Notes: a model not told the origin generated them from the letters alone. 64,000 bases of DNA from Methylobacterium sp. UNC378MF (GCF_900103195.1 NZ_FMWU01000012.1:62001-126000), one strand, 5' to 3'; counted from the stretch's first letter, positions 26,577 through 37,064 are shown. Translations and numbers: made by a program.

Positions 26577-27305
26577 ATGAGCGAGACCCACCCCGAGCCG
26601 ATCGATCCGGAGACCGCCCAAGCGGCGGCTCCTTCCGCGCCCCGGCCGCTCAGCCTGCGCGGACGGGCCTTCAAGGCCCTGGCCCTTTCCCCCGAGCCGC
26701 CGCTTCCCGAGTGGCTCGCGGGCCTCGACGCGGCGCTGAAGCGCTCGCCGACCCTGCTGAAAGGCCGGGCCGTCATCCTGGACTGCGCCCAGCTCAAGCC
26801 CGAGCCGGACGCCCTCGAAACGCTCATGCGTGAGCTCAAGGCGCGCGGCATCGTGGTCCTGGGCATCGAGGGCTCCGACGCGGTCGCGGACGGCCTGCCG
26901 CCGCTTCTGGTGAAGGGACATCCGTCCGAGACGATCGAGATCCCGAGCGTCCCGGCCGAGCCGGAGCCGCAGGTGGTCACCTCGATCACCGTCGAGGGCT
27001 CGGTCCGATCCGGCCAGAGCGTCATCAACCCGACCGGTGACGTCACCGTGATGGGTTCGGTCTCCTCGGGGGCCGAGATCCTGGCCGGCGGCTCCATCCA
27101 CGTCTACGGCGCCTTGCGCGGTCGCGCGATCGCCGGGGCCGCGCGCAACCCGCGCGCACGAATCTACTGCCGCAAATTCGAACCCGAGTTGCTGGGGATC
27201 GACCGCCTCGTGCGGACGGCGGAGGACATGGGCACGGCCCTGCGCGGCAAGGCCGCCCAGGTCTGGCTCGATGGCGGCAACATCCGAATGGCAAGCCTGG
27301 ATTAA
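26577..27305 (+). CDS. minC: Septum-site protein MinC, second paralogue
   Basis: A 242-residue MinC. The N-terminal domain reads PLSLRGRAFKALALSPEPPL and GRAVILDCAQL; the C-terminal beta-helix has GSVRSGQSVINPTGDVTVMG and GGSIHVYGALRGRAIAGA, with the RSGQ MinD-binding motif. It is followed after 13 bases by minD and then minE, so this copy is the operon member. Together they position the division site. A GGGCGG sequence precedes the ATG. Confidence 0.95.
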   Translation: MSETHPEPIDPETAQAAAPSAPRPLSLRGRAFKALALSPEPPLPEWLAGLDAALKRSPTLLKGRAVILDCAQLKPEPDALETLMRELKARGIVVLGIEGSDAVADGLPPLLVKGHPSETIEIPSVPAEPEPQVVTSITVEGSVRSGQSVINPTGDVTVMGSVSSGAEILAGGSIHVYGALRGRAIAGAARNPRARIYCRKFEPELLGIDRLVRTAEDMGTALRGKAAQVWLDGGNIRMASLD

Positions 27306-27318
27306 GGGAGATCGACGC

Positions 27319-28134
27319 GTGGCAAAGGTTCTCGTCGTCACATCGGGCAAGGGCGGCGTCGGCAAGACGACGACGACCGCGGCCCTCGGAGCAGCCCTGG
27401 CACAGGGCGGGCAGAGCGTGTGCGTCGTCGATTTCGACGTCGGCCTGCGCAACCTCGACCTCGTCATGGGCGCCGAGCGCCGGGTGGTCTACGACCTCAT
27501 CAACGTGGTCAACGGCGACGCCAAGCTCCCGCAGGCCCTGATCAAGGACAAGCGGCTGGAGACCCTGCACCTGTTGCCGGCCTCGCAGACCCGCGACAAG
27601 GACGCGCTCACCGATGAGGGCGTCGCCCGGGTGATGGACGAGCTGCGCGCCAAGTTCGACTGGGTGATCTGCGACTCGCCGGCCGGCATCGAGCGCGGCG
27701 CCCAGCTCGCCATGCACCACGCCGACGTGGCGGTGGTCGTGACCAACCCCGAGGTGTCCTCGGTGCGCGACTCCGACCGGATCATCGGCCTCCTCGACTC
27801 CAAGACCGCCAAGGCGGAGAAGGGTGAGGACATGGAGAAGCACCTGATCCTCACCCGCTACGACCCGATGCGGGCCGATCGCGGCGACATGCTCAAGACC
27901 GAGGACGTGCTCGACATCCTGTCGATCCCGCTGCTCGCCATCATCCCGGAGAGCCAGGAGGTGCTGCGCGCCTCGAACCTCGGCTGCCCGGTGACCCTGA
28001 ACAACCCGCTCTGCGCCCCGGCGCGGGCCTATGCCGACGCGGCCCGCCGGCTCAAGGGCGAGACCATCCCGATGAGCCTGCCGGTCGAGCGCAAGTCCTT
28101 CCTCGATAAGCTGTTCATGCGGAGGGCGGCGTGA
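27319..28134 (+). CDS. minD: Septum-site determining ATPase MinD
   Basis: A 271-residue ParA/MinD ATPase. The GTG start at 27319 (GGGAG nine bases before) gives the canonical AKVLVVTSGKGGVGKTTTTAALG deviant Walker A; an upstream ATG at 27271 would overlap minC. Other motifs are VDFDVGLRNLDL and CDSPAGIERGA. The C-terminal basic, hydrophobic stretch (RKSFLDKLFMRR) is the amphipathic membrane-targeting helix. MinD recruits MinC to the membrane and oscillates with MinE. Confidence 0.97.
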   Translation: MAKVLVVTSGKGGVGKTTTTAALGAALAQGGQSVCVVDFDVGLRNLDLVMGAERRVVYDLINVVNGDAKLPQALIKDKRLETLHLLPASQTRDKDALTDEGVARVMDELRAKFDWVICDSPAGIERGAQLAMHHADVAVVVTNPEVSSVRDSDRIIGLLDSKTAKAEKGEDMEKHLILTRYDPMRADRGDMLKTEDVLDILSIPLLAIIPESQEVLRASNLGCPVTLNNPLCAPARAYADAARRLKGETIPMSLPVERKSFLDKLFMRRAA

Positions 28135-28472
28135 GCATCCTGGGTCTGTTCCAGAAGCGCAGCTCCGGCGCGGTCGCCCGCGACCGCCTGCAGCTGATCC
28201 TCGCCCATGAGCGCGCGGAGTCGGGTCGCCCCGACCTCGTGATCCAGCTCCGGGAGGAAATCCTGGCGGTGATCGCCAACCATGTCGCGGTGGAGCCCGA
28301 CAAGGTGAAGGTCACCCTGGAGCGCGGCGAGGGTGTCTCGACCCTCGGCCTCGACATCGAGCTGCCGCTCGGTGCCTCGAGCAAGCTCGACGCCAAGCTG
28401 GCGGCCAAGCTCGCTGAGGTCGCGGCCAACAAGGGGTCGGCCAAGCCGGCCTCCTCCAAGAAGGCCGCTTGA
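28131..28472 (+). CDS. minE: Cell division topological specificity factor MinE
   Basis: A 113-residue MinE starting with GTG inside the minD stop (GTGA overlap). The N-terminal ILGLFQKRSSGAVARDRLQLILAHER contains the membrane-targeting and MinD-activating helix, and the dimerising beta-part follows. A Lys/Ala-rich tail of about 25 residues extends beyond the usual length. MinE stimulates MinD ATPase and keeps MinCD off mid-cell. Confidence 0.95.
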   Translation: MSILGLFQKRSSGAVARDRLQLILAHERAESGRPDLVIQLREEILAVIANHVAVEPDKVKVTLERGEGVSTLGLDIELPLGASSKLDAKLAAKLAEVAANKGSAKPASSKKAA

Positions 28473-28510
28473 GCCGGGCGGGGAGCGTCCCCGCCGGCAC
28501 GGAGATCCGC

Positions 28511-28540
28511 AAGCCGCGCCCGGTCCGCCGGGTGCGGCTT
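28511..28540 (+). terminator. Hairpin terminator after minE
   Basis: A 13-base stem AAGCCGCGCCCGG/CCGGGTGCGGCTT (one G-T pair) with a TCCG loop, 39 bases after the minE stop. Only a broken T-run (CGTCGTTCC) follows, so termination may be partial or Rho-assisted. Confidence 0.55.
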
Positions 28541-28631
28541 CGTCGTTCCCCCACGAACTCCGGTATCGAGTCTCGACCGGGCGCCCCGTCGCGCCATCTC
28601 GGAAAACCGGGGGGTCGATGAGAGGATCGCC

Positions 28632-29516
28632 ATGCCGAGCGCCACGACGGACGACGGGATACGGCTCCACTACGAGGAGAGCGGCCAGGGGACGCCGCTG
28701 ATCTTCGTCCACGAATTCGCCGGCGATCATCGCAGCTACGAGGCGCAGCTGCGCCATTTCGGCCGGCGCTACCGCGCGGTCGCGTTCAACGCCCGGGGCT
28801 ACCCGCCCTCCGACGTGCCGGAGTCCGTCTCGGCCTACTCGCAGGCGCGCGCCGCCGACGACATCCTGGCCGTCCTCGATCATCTCGGCGCGCCGAAGGC
28901 CCACGTCGCCGGCATCTCGATGGGCGCCTTCGCGACCCTGCATTTCGGCCTGCGGCACCCGGAACGCGCGCTGTCGCTCTGCCTCGGCGGCTGCGGCTAC
29001 GGCGCGGAGCCCGAGCGGCAGGCCCTGTTCCGCGCCGAGGCGGACGCCACCGCCGAGATGCTGCTCCGCGACGGCATGGAGGCCTTCGCGGCGCGCTACG
29101 CCGTCGGGCCGACGCGGGTGCAGTTCGAAACCAAGGATCCGCGCGGTCACGCCGAGTTCAAGCGGATGCTCGCCGAGCACTCGGCCCTCGGCTCGGCCAA
29201 CACCCAGGCCGGCGTGCAGAAGGGGCGACCGTCGCTCTACGACCTCACGGACGCCCTCGGCCGCATGACCGTCCCGACCCTTATCGTCGCCGGCGACGAG
29301 GACTGGCCCTGCCTCGCCCCGAGCCTGATGCTCAAGCGGGTCATTCCCTCCGCCGCCCTCGCCATACTGCCCAATACCGGCCATGCCCTCTCGGTCGAGG
29401 AGCCGGACGCCTATAATCGCCTTCTCGACGAGTTCCTGGCGCAGGTGGAGAGCGGCCGCTGGCCGATGCGGGATCCCCGGGCGATCTCGACGACGATCAC
29501 AGGGATCAAGGGCTGA
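28632..29516 (+). CDS. Alpha/beta hydrolase
   Basis: A 294-residue alpha/beta-hydrolase with GAGAGG before the ATG. The nucleophile elbow is GISMGA (serine), the oxyanion part is FVHEFAGDHRSY, the acidic member lies in IVAGDEDWPC and the histidine in LPNTGHALSVEEP. The family includes esterases, lactonases and C-C hydrolases; the HGxG-like start with HEFAGD and the ENP-type enol-lactonase feel suggest a small ester or lactone, but this is not firm. Its 3' end overlaps that of the convergent P450 gene by 11 bases. Confidence 0.85.
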   Translation: MPSATTDDGIRLHYEESGQGTPLIFVHEFAGDHRSYEAQLRHFGRRYRAVAFNARGYPPSDVPESVSAYSQARAADDILAVLDHLGAPKAHVAGISMGAFATLHFGLRHPERALSLCLGGCGYGAEPERQALFRAEADATAEMLLRDGMEAFAARYAVGPTRVQFETKDPRGHAEFKRMLAEHSALGSANTQAGVQKGRPSLYDLTDALGRMTVPTLIVAGDEDWPCLAPSLMLKRVIPSAALAILPNTGHALSVEEPDAYNRLLDEFLAQVESGRWPMRDPRAISTTITGIKG

Positions 29517-30942
29517 CGGGCTCGCGGGGGATCAGCCGGAACCGGGCGGGCCGGTCCGGCTGGGTCGTCACGACGGCTTGCGGCAACACCGGCTCCTGCT
29601 CGTCGAGCACCAGCCGGAACCGCTTCAGGACGCATGCCAGGGACATGACGGCCTCGCTCAAGGCGAATTGCGCACCGATGCAGACTCGTGGGCCAGCTCC
29701 GAACGGGAGGTAAGCGAAGCGACGCGGGGCAGAGGCGCCCGGTAGGAAGCGGCCCGGATCGAACGCGTCCGGATCCGGCCAGAGCATCCGGTGCCGGTGG
29801 AGCACCCAGGGGCTGACCATGACGATGTCGCTCGCCTTCACCGCATGGCCGGCCACGGTGTCGGGGCCGAGCGCCCGCCGGACCACCACGAAAGCCGCCG
29901 GGTACAGGCGCAGGGTCTCGTCGATCACCGCGCGGGTAAGCGGCAGCCGCCCGTCGCTCTGGCAGCCGGTGGGATCGGTCAGGTCGGCGGCCTGCGCCTC
30001 GGCGGCGACCCGCTCCTGCATCTCCGGTGCGAGGGCCAGCAGGTAGGCCGCCCAGAACAACGTCCCGGCCGTGGTCTCGTGGCCGGCCAGGATCATGGTG
30101 GCGACCTGATCGCGCAACTCGTCGGCCGTGAAGGCGGCGCCCGTATCCGGATTGCGCGCGGCCGCGAGCAGGTCGAGGAGGTCGCCCGAATGCGCCTCGG
30201 TCCGCTCAGCCTCACGGCGCGCCGCGATGATCCGGTCGAGGAACGGGATCCATCGGCGCCGGAACCGCCCTCGCGCCCAGTCGAGGGGCACCGGCCACCC
30301 CGGGGGGATCACGATGTCGAGGAGGTGCGGCCGCCCCATCCGCTCGGCATACTCGGCGATGAACTGGCGCAGCTCGGTCCCGTGCTCGTCCATGCCCACC
30401 GAGAACATGGCACGCCCGGCGATCTCGAGGGCGAGCCTGTAGAAGGACGTGAACAGGTCAACCGGTCCCGCCGCGGCCTCGGTGGCGATCCGCTCCATTC
30501 CGGCCGTGACGGCGGCCGCGATATGGGGCACCAGCCCGTCGATCGCCCGCGGCGTGAAGGCCGGGGCCAACGTCCGGCGCTGATGTCGCCACGCCGAACC
30601 TTCGCTGATCAGGAGCCCGTCGCCGAGGATCGGGCGCAGGATCCGGGTCGTCCCGGTGGTGCGCGCGTAATTCGCCTGATTCTCGACCAACACCCGGCGG
30701 ATCGCCTCCGGGTCGTTCAGCACGAAGCTCGACCGTCCGAGCAGCCCCCGGCGGGTGACCGGTTCCTCGAAGGCGCGCCGAGGGAAGCCTTCCAGCGCAT
30801 TGTCGCGGATGGAGCGCAGGTAGGCGGCCAGAGGAAGTTCCCGCTCCGGCGGCACGCGGTGCGGCGGCACCACGCGCGGCAGTCCGGCGAGGCTGGGGAT
30901 CGTCCGGTCCGGGGTCGCGGATGCGTCCGAGAGTATGGGCAT
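29506..30942 (-). CDS. Cytochrome P450
   Basis: A 478-residue soluble P450. The oxygen-binding I-helix motif is AGHETTA (286-292), ExxR is in DETLRLYP, and the haem loop FGAGPRVCIG has the ligand Cys421. There is no N-terminal membrane anchor, and the WRHQRRTLAPAF C-helix resembles CYP4/CYP102-like fatty-acid hydroxylases. Electron-donor genes are not adjacent. The degenerate ABC-transporter gene lies 77 bases upstream on the same strand, so they may be co-transcribed. Confidence 0.93.
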   Translation of the reverse strand: MPILSDASATPDRTIPSLAGLPRVVPPHRVPPERELPLAAYLRSIRDNALEGFPRRAFEEPVTRRGLLGRSSFVLNDPEAIRRVLVENQANYARTTGTTRILRPILGDGLLISEGSAWRHQRRTLAPAFTPRAIDGLVPHIAAAVTAGMERIATEAAAGPVDLFTSFYRLALEIAGRAMFSVGMDEHGTELRQFIAEYAERMGRPHLLDIVIPPGWPVPLDWARGRFRRRWIPFLDRIIAARREAERTEAHSGDLLDLLAAARNPDTGAAFTADELRDQVATMILAGHETTAGTLFWAAYLLALAPEMQERVAAEAQAADLTDPTGCQSDGRLPLTRAVIDETLRLYPAAFVVVRRALGPDTVAGHAVKASDIVMVSPWVLHRHRMLWPDPDAFDPGRFLPGASAPRRFAYLPFGAGPRVCIGAQFALSEAVMSLACVLKRFRLVLDEQEPVLPQAVVTTQPDRPARFRLIPREPVSP

Positions 30943-31019
30943 GTGGCACCATCCTGTGCCGAAGACGGGCAGGCCTGTAAACCGCCGCCCGCGCGCTGCG
31001 CGGACCCGTCACGCTTACG

Positions 31020-33668
31020 TCATTCGGCCGCCGTGCGCAGGCGCGTTTCGGCACTCTGGATCGGCAAGTGTCCGGGGAACCGGGCAGGGTCCGATTCCGG
31101 CGACAGGCTCGCCACGAGGCTGGCCCGCGGCAGAGCAGCCTCGGTGACGTCGAGGAGCGTTTCGACGCCGCGCTCCAGATGCTCGTCCACCCGGTCGACC
31201 ACAAGGATCTCCGGCTCGCGCAGGATCGCACGCGCCAGACCGAGACGAACCCGGACACGCTCGGCGAGCAACTGCCCGCGATTGCCGACCTCCTTCTCCA
31301 GCCCGCGCCGCTGGATCGGCCGCTCCAGATCGAACTCCCGGAACACCGCACGGGCTTCCTTCTGGATCAGCGCCTCGCCGTGCATCCGCGCCGTATCGAT
31401 GCGGCCGAACAGAAGGTTGTCCAGGACGGTGCTGCGCGGGTTGATCCGGTTCGGATCATAGGATTCGACGTCGCACCCATCGTCCCCGTGCATGAAGCCC
31501 TGCACGACGCCCCGCGCGCCGACGATCCGCTTGACCAGCGGCTGATCGAGCAAGCCGAAGCGCATCCGCGGCTCCACATAAGCCAGGGCCAAGGCCAGGA
31601 AGGCTGCGCTGTCGGTCTCGCTCAGCCGTCCCTCCGTCGGCAGGCGCGCGAGCCGGCGCAGGTAATCCGGCAGCGCGTCCGGTGTGATCAGCGAGAATCT
31701 CCGGAACAGGGGGTGGCCCGGCGGCACGTCGGCGAAGATGTCCTTGAGATTGCTGGCGATGGCGAGGCCCATCCGATCGAGGTCGTCGAGGAGCCTCACC
31801 TTCTCCAGCGCCGCACGGAACAGGGGCACCCCGGCCAAGCGGCGCGGATCCGTCAGCGTCGGGTCACGGGGGACGCCGAATAGCAGATTCTCCGCCACGG
31901 TCGCCTGATCGTTGTAGCGCCCCCGGGTGAACGGAATCACGAGGTCGGCGAGGCCCTTCCGGGCAAAGTGCTCGCGCAGGTGCTCGCGCGCCGCGATCAT
32001 CCGCTGGCCCACCGGCGTGTCGTGGGCCACCGAACTCAGGGCGCCGAGCCCGAATCGGTAGAGTTCATCGCCGAGGTCGAGCCGGCCGAGCAGATCGATC
32101 AGATGATCGTCGAGTTCTGCGGCATCGCGGACCCCAAGGCGGTTGAAGTCGATCCAGGGGTCTTCGACGCTGTCGCAGGGATTGCCGGTCTTCACCGCCT
32201 CGTTGATCCGCGCTTTGCTGAGGTCGAGGCTTCTGGTGCGCAAGGGGTGTGTGCGCAAGCCGTAGAGAATGTTGTCGCGCAGCGTCCCGGGGAACAGCAC
32301 GGGCTGAACCCCCGCATAGGCGATGCGGCGCGTGTGGTCGCGTCGCGGCAATGTCGACAGGTCGTGCTCCCCGATCCGGATCGTTCCTCCGGGAGGCGTC
32401 TGCAGCCCGGCCAGGGTCCGGGCGAATTCCTGCGCGATCGGGCCGGGAGGGACCAGGGCGAGCCGCCCCGGGAGAGGCACCTGCGCGTCGCCGACCTCGA
32501 TCAGCGAGCCGCCCTGCGGATCGCGCAGCTGCAGACCCTCGATCCGAAGCGGGCTGCCGAGGCGCGGCGCTGCGCGCTCGGACTCATGCTCCGCCGGAAG
32601 CAGGCGGTGGGGACCGAAATGGGCCGCCACGGTCTCGTATTTGACCTCGACATCGAGCCGCTGCTGGTCCCAGTCGATCAGCTCCTTCAGGGGCGGGGGC
32701 AGGTCCCGGTAGGCGGCGAGGACCGCAACGAGCTGCCCGATATCGAGCTGCCCCTTCAGGGCGAAATAGCCGCCGATGGCGTAGAACAGGAACGGCGTGA
32801 CCTGCGCGAGAAGGTTGTTGAGATACTTCACCGCGAACTTGCGGCGGTAGATCCGCAGCCGGAGATCGTAGAGCCGGTAGAGCCGGCCGCCGATCTCCGC
32901 CCGCTCCCAGCGGCCGGTGTCGTTGAGCGTCACCGCCTGCAGCCCGTCGAGCACCTCGGCGACGCGTCCCGCGAGAGCCCGGGACGCGATCTGGCGTTGG
33001 CGGCTGAGGCGGATGATCTCGCGTCGCAGCCGCGGGATCACGATCATCTGCACGGCGACCATGCCGCCGGCCGCGATGCCGAGCCACATGTTCTGCATCA
33101 TGATGAAGGCCAGCGCCGTGGCGGCCTGGGTGCCCAGGAACACCGGCACCACGATGGCGTCACCGATGAAGGAGCCGATGGGCTCGACCTCGTCGCGGAT
33201 GATCGTCGCCGTCTCCGAGGATTTCACCTCCCGCTGCGTCTCCGGCGAGAAGCGCAGCATCAGCGAGAACAGCTGGAATCGCAGGCGGCGCAGCATCCGC
33301 TCGCCGAGGATCCCCTTCTGTAGGTTGATCCAGAACTTGAACGCGCCGTTGATCAGGACGAGGCTGAGGAACAGGGTCGACAGGCTCAGGAGCAGATCGA
33401 ACCGGTCGAGCTGGAACCCCTCGAAGAGATGTGTCGTGCCGCCGCCGAGGAATGCGGGCCATTCCACGGTGAGTTCGAGGAACGGCGCAGTCGTCTCGCC
33501 GTGCGCGTAGGCCTTGCCGGTAATCGCATCGTTGACGATGCGCTTCGGCAGGTCGAGCGAGGCGAAATAGAACGGGAGCGACGCCAGCACCACGGCGCAG
33601 ATTCGGAGCTGATCGCCCTTCGAATAGCGCCAGATATACGGGAACAGCCGCGGCTCAAGCGCGCGCAT
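31020..33668 (-). CDS. ABC-transporter-like protein with degenerate, expanded nucleotide-binding domain
   Basis: A 882-residue protein. Residues 1-345 form an ABC exporter-type membrane domain with about six helices. The cytoplasmic part is far longer than a normal NBD. At the Walker A position (402-415) stands RLALVPPGPIAQEF with no GxxGxGKS. A Q-loop-like block GVQPVLFPGTLRDNILYG (453-470) is followed by two further blocks of the same type, TVAENLLFG (590-598) and TVLDNLLFG (747-755). The signature region reads LLAERVRV instead of LSGGQ, and Walker B-like EILVVDRVDE (820-829) has Arg after Asp. ATP hydrolysis is therefore doubtful. It may use a partner or a new mechanism. P450 gene follows. 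Confidence 0.8.
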   Translation of the reverse strand: MRALEPRLFPYIWRYSKGDQLRICAVVLASLPFYFASLDLPKRIVNDAITGKAYAHGETTAPFLELTVEWPAFLGGGTTHLFEGFQLDRFDLLLSLSTLFLSLVLINGAFKFWINLQKGILGERMLRRLRFQLFSLMLRFSPETQREVKSSETATIIRDEVEPIGSFIGDAIVVPVFLGTQAATALAFIMMQNMWLGIAAGGMVAVQMIVIPRLRREIIRLSRQRQIASRALAGRVAEVLDGLQAVTLNDTGRWERAEIGGRLYRLYDLRLRIYRRKFAVKYLNNLLAQVTPFLFYAIGGYFALKGQLDIGQLVAVLAAYRDLPPPLKELIDWDQQRLDVEVKYETVAAHFGPHRLLPAEHESERAAPRLGSPLRIEGLQLRDPQGGSLIEVGDAQVPLPGRLALVPPGPIAQEFARTLAGLQTPPGGTIRIGEHDLSTLPRRDHTRRIAYAGVQPVLFPGTLRDNILYGLRTHPLRTRSLDLSKARINEAVKTGNPCDSVEDPWIDFNRLGVRDAAELDDHLIDLLGRLDLGDELYRFGLGALSSVAHDTPVGQRMIAAREHLREHFARKGLADLVIPFTRGRYNDQATVAENLLFGVPRDPTLTDPRRLAGVPLFRAALEKVRLLDDLDRMGLAIASNLKDIFADVPPGHPLFRRFSLITPDALPDYLRRLARLPTEGRLSETDSAAFLALALAYVEPRMRFGLLDQPLVKRIVGARGVVQGFMHGDDGCDVESYDPNRINPRSTVLDNLLFGRIDTARMHGEALIQKEARAVFREFDLERPIQRRGLEKEVGNRGQLLAERVRVRLGLARAILREPEILVVDRVDEHLERGVETLLDVTEAALPRASLVASLSPESDPARFPGHLPIQSAETRLRTAAE

Positions 33669-34074
33669 CGTGTCCTTCCGACGAAAGCCCGTCCTGGCGG
33701 CCCGAAGGCCGAATCGCCGCAGCCGGACGCCTGATCCTGGTCGATACGCTACCCGAGGGATCCGGTTTCATCCAATACAACCCGATGCGAACGGAAGCGG
33801 GCCGGTCGCAGTGTCATCGCGCCGTCATATAGGGCGGACGGCAGAGAATCAGGCGCGCAGGGCTGCCCTGCAACGGCGGCCCGCGCCGGGTGCGGGCACC
33901 GGCATCTGCCCCCAGCATTCCAGGTCACGCAGCGCCCCTATGAGAACAGCGGCCTTGCTCAAGAGCGCGCGTCCTTATATTGCGACGCAACCACCACGAC
34001 TCCGTACCTGAACCGGCGCGGACGGCCGCGCCGCGCGGCCGCCAGGGAGCCGGCACAACCCGTTTCGGGCCGCC
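33669..34074. other. Intergenic region between the ABC-like gene and typA
   Basis: About 400 bases between divergent genes. A promoter candidate for typA is near 33955-33981. The remaining sequence has no open frame with a ribosome-binding site and no RNA gene that I can recognise. Confidence 0.4.
33955..33981 (+). promoter_or_regulatory. Candidate typA promoter
   Basis: TTGCTC (33955-33960) and TATATT (33976-33981) with a 15-base spacer, about 95 bases before the typA ATG. The spacer is short, so this is a weak assignment. Confidence 0.35.
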
Positions 34075-35898
<1,824 letters not shown>

Positions 35899-35910
35899 GC
35901 TGAACAACCG

Positions 35911-35936
35911 GCAACCGGGCCCTCAGGCCCGGTTGC
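35911..35936 (+). terminator. Hairpin after typA
   Basis: Perfect 11-base stem GCAACCGGGCC/GGCCCGGTTGC with a CTCA loop, 12 bases after the typA stop. No T-tract follows. Confidence 0.55.
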
Positions 35937-36026
35937 TGATGCGGCCCTTATCTCTGGCCGCTCTCGGGCCCATCGAACGCTTATGCCGGGGACGATACCT
36001 CGGTACGGCGGCCCGGAGAGGCCCGC

Positions 36027-36275
36027 GTGAACCCCGTGACATCGATGCCCGTCGCGTTGAACCCACTTCCGCCGCTCCCCCCGGCTGCTGCGTCGCCCTC
36101 TTACCTCGTCGGTCAGGACGGCGAGGGACACTGGGTGGCCATGGCGACCGGAGGACGAGCCGGAGGAATCTTCCGCAGCCGCCAGGACGCGATCCGCTAC
36201 GCCTCCATCGAGACCGGCTGCCGTCCCGGGGACGTGCCGCTGGCGACGGGGCCAATTCCGTTCCGACTCTCCTGA
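36027..36275 (+). CDS. Small protein of unknown function
   Basis: A 82-residue protein from a GTG start with GGAGAG nine bases upstream; a second start is ATG at 36045. After a Pro/Ala-rich lead it has a compact segment SYLVGQDGEGHWVAMATGGRAGGIFRSRQDAIRYA, which has the look of a conserved two-stranded plus helix domain seen in short Methylobacterium proteins with an aromatic-rich sheet. I do not recognise a family with known function. Confidence 0.6.
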   Translation: MNPVTSMPVALNPLPPLPPAAASPSYLVGQDGEGHWVAMATGGRAGGIFRSRQDAIRYASIETGCRPGDVPLATGPIPFRLS

Positions 36276-36326
36276 AGGCCGCGCGGCCGCTCCGCCATTG
36301 CGGCGGCAGCGGCCGACCTGCTTGCG

Positions 36327-36485
36327 TCAGCTGCTGCCGGGGTCGGTCTCGTCGTGCTGGGTTCCACCGGTCGAGGTCCCGTGACCGGGCTTGCCCTCGG
36401 TCTTCTCGTTTGGATCCTTGACCGCGTCGGGTGCGACGTTCTTCGGCTTTTCCGGCTGCGGGTCGGTGTCTCGGCGCTCGGTCAT
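36327..36485 (-). CDS. Tiny hydrophilic protein, third gene of an overlapping trio
   Basis: A 52-residue protein from the ATG at 36485 with GGGAG upstream. It is almost without hydrophobic residues and rich in Pro, Lys, Glu, Asp, Gly (PEKPKNVAPDAVKDPNEKTEG), so it should be disordered. Its start overlaps the stop of the upstream gene (ATGA). Composition is like hydrophilins or LEA-type stress proteins, but there is no named family. Confidence 0.6.
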   Translation of the reverse strand: MTERRDTDPQPEKPKNVAPDAVKDPNEKTEGKPGHGTSTGGTQHDETDPGSS

Positions 36486-36796
36486 TTCGGGTTCTCCCGC
36501 TCGGCGCGCGAGTGACCGCCGGCGATCTTCGCGTCGGCGGCCGGACCCCGTGAGGCTTTCTGATCCGAGTGACCGCCGGACGAGCCGCCGACTGCGGGCG
36601 GCGCGCGGCCCGGCTCTCCGGTGGCACCCCAACCGTCCTTCGGCTCGCTCTGCGGCATTCCATCGGATCCCATGTCGGTGATCGCCGCCTGTTCGGGGGT
36701 TTGATGGCCGCCCCCGGCGGGTGGCGTCCCGCGCGTTCCGACCTTGTCGTCAGGCTTGCGGGTGACCGTTTCGGAATCGCTCGTCGGCCTGACCAT
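36482..36796 (-). CDS. Small hydrophilic protein, second gene of an overlapping trio
   Basis: A 104-residue protein rich in Gly, Pro, Ser, Asp and charged residues (for example VGTRGTPPAGGGHQTPEQ and GGSSGGHSDQKASRG), predicted disordered, with no membrane segment or cysteine. It starts with an ATG that overlaps the stop of the first gene by four bases and ends overlapping the third gene, so translation of the three is coupled. Function unknown. Confidence 0.6.
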   Translation of the reverse strand: MVRPTSDSETVTRKPDDKVGTRGTPPAGGGHQTPEQAAITDMGSDGMPQSEPKDGWGATGEPGRAPPAVGGSSGGHSDQKASRGPAADAKIAGGHSRAERENPK

Positions 36797-36975
36797 CAGC
36801 GCTTCCCGTCGTCCTGGCCGACGGCCGCAGTGGCACGGTCGATGGCCTCGCCCAGATCGGTACCGGACTTGGCCTGGTCTTCCACGTGGCCGAACACCTC
36901 GCGCGGCGTCTTGGTCTCGGTCGTTCCGTTGGTGTCGGCACCCTCCCGCGCTGGTCGTCCGCTCTGGTCTGTCAT
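36796..36975 (-). CDS. Small hydrophilic protein, first gene of an overlapping trio
   Basis: A 59-residue protein from the ATG at 36975 with a GAGG-like ribosome-binding site. The first half is Gly/Thr/Glu-rich and disordered; the second (TPREVFGHVEDQAKSGTDLGEAIDRATAAVG) can form one amphipathic helix. No family recognised. The stop overlaps the start of the next gene. Being first, it carries the promoter region 36976-37064. Confidence 0.6.
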   Translation of the reverse strand: MTDQSGRPAREGADTNGTTETKTPREVFGHVEDQAKSGTDLGEAIDRATAAVGQDDGKR

Positions 36976-37064
36976 GGCTCGCCTCGCTGCGTCTTCGTGG
37001 GACAACGGAGGCGGCGAAGGAGGGTTGCGCGGGAAGCGGCGATCGAAAGCTCGCAGGTCGAGTG

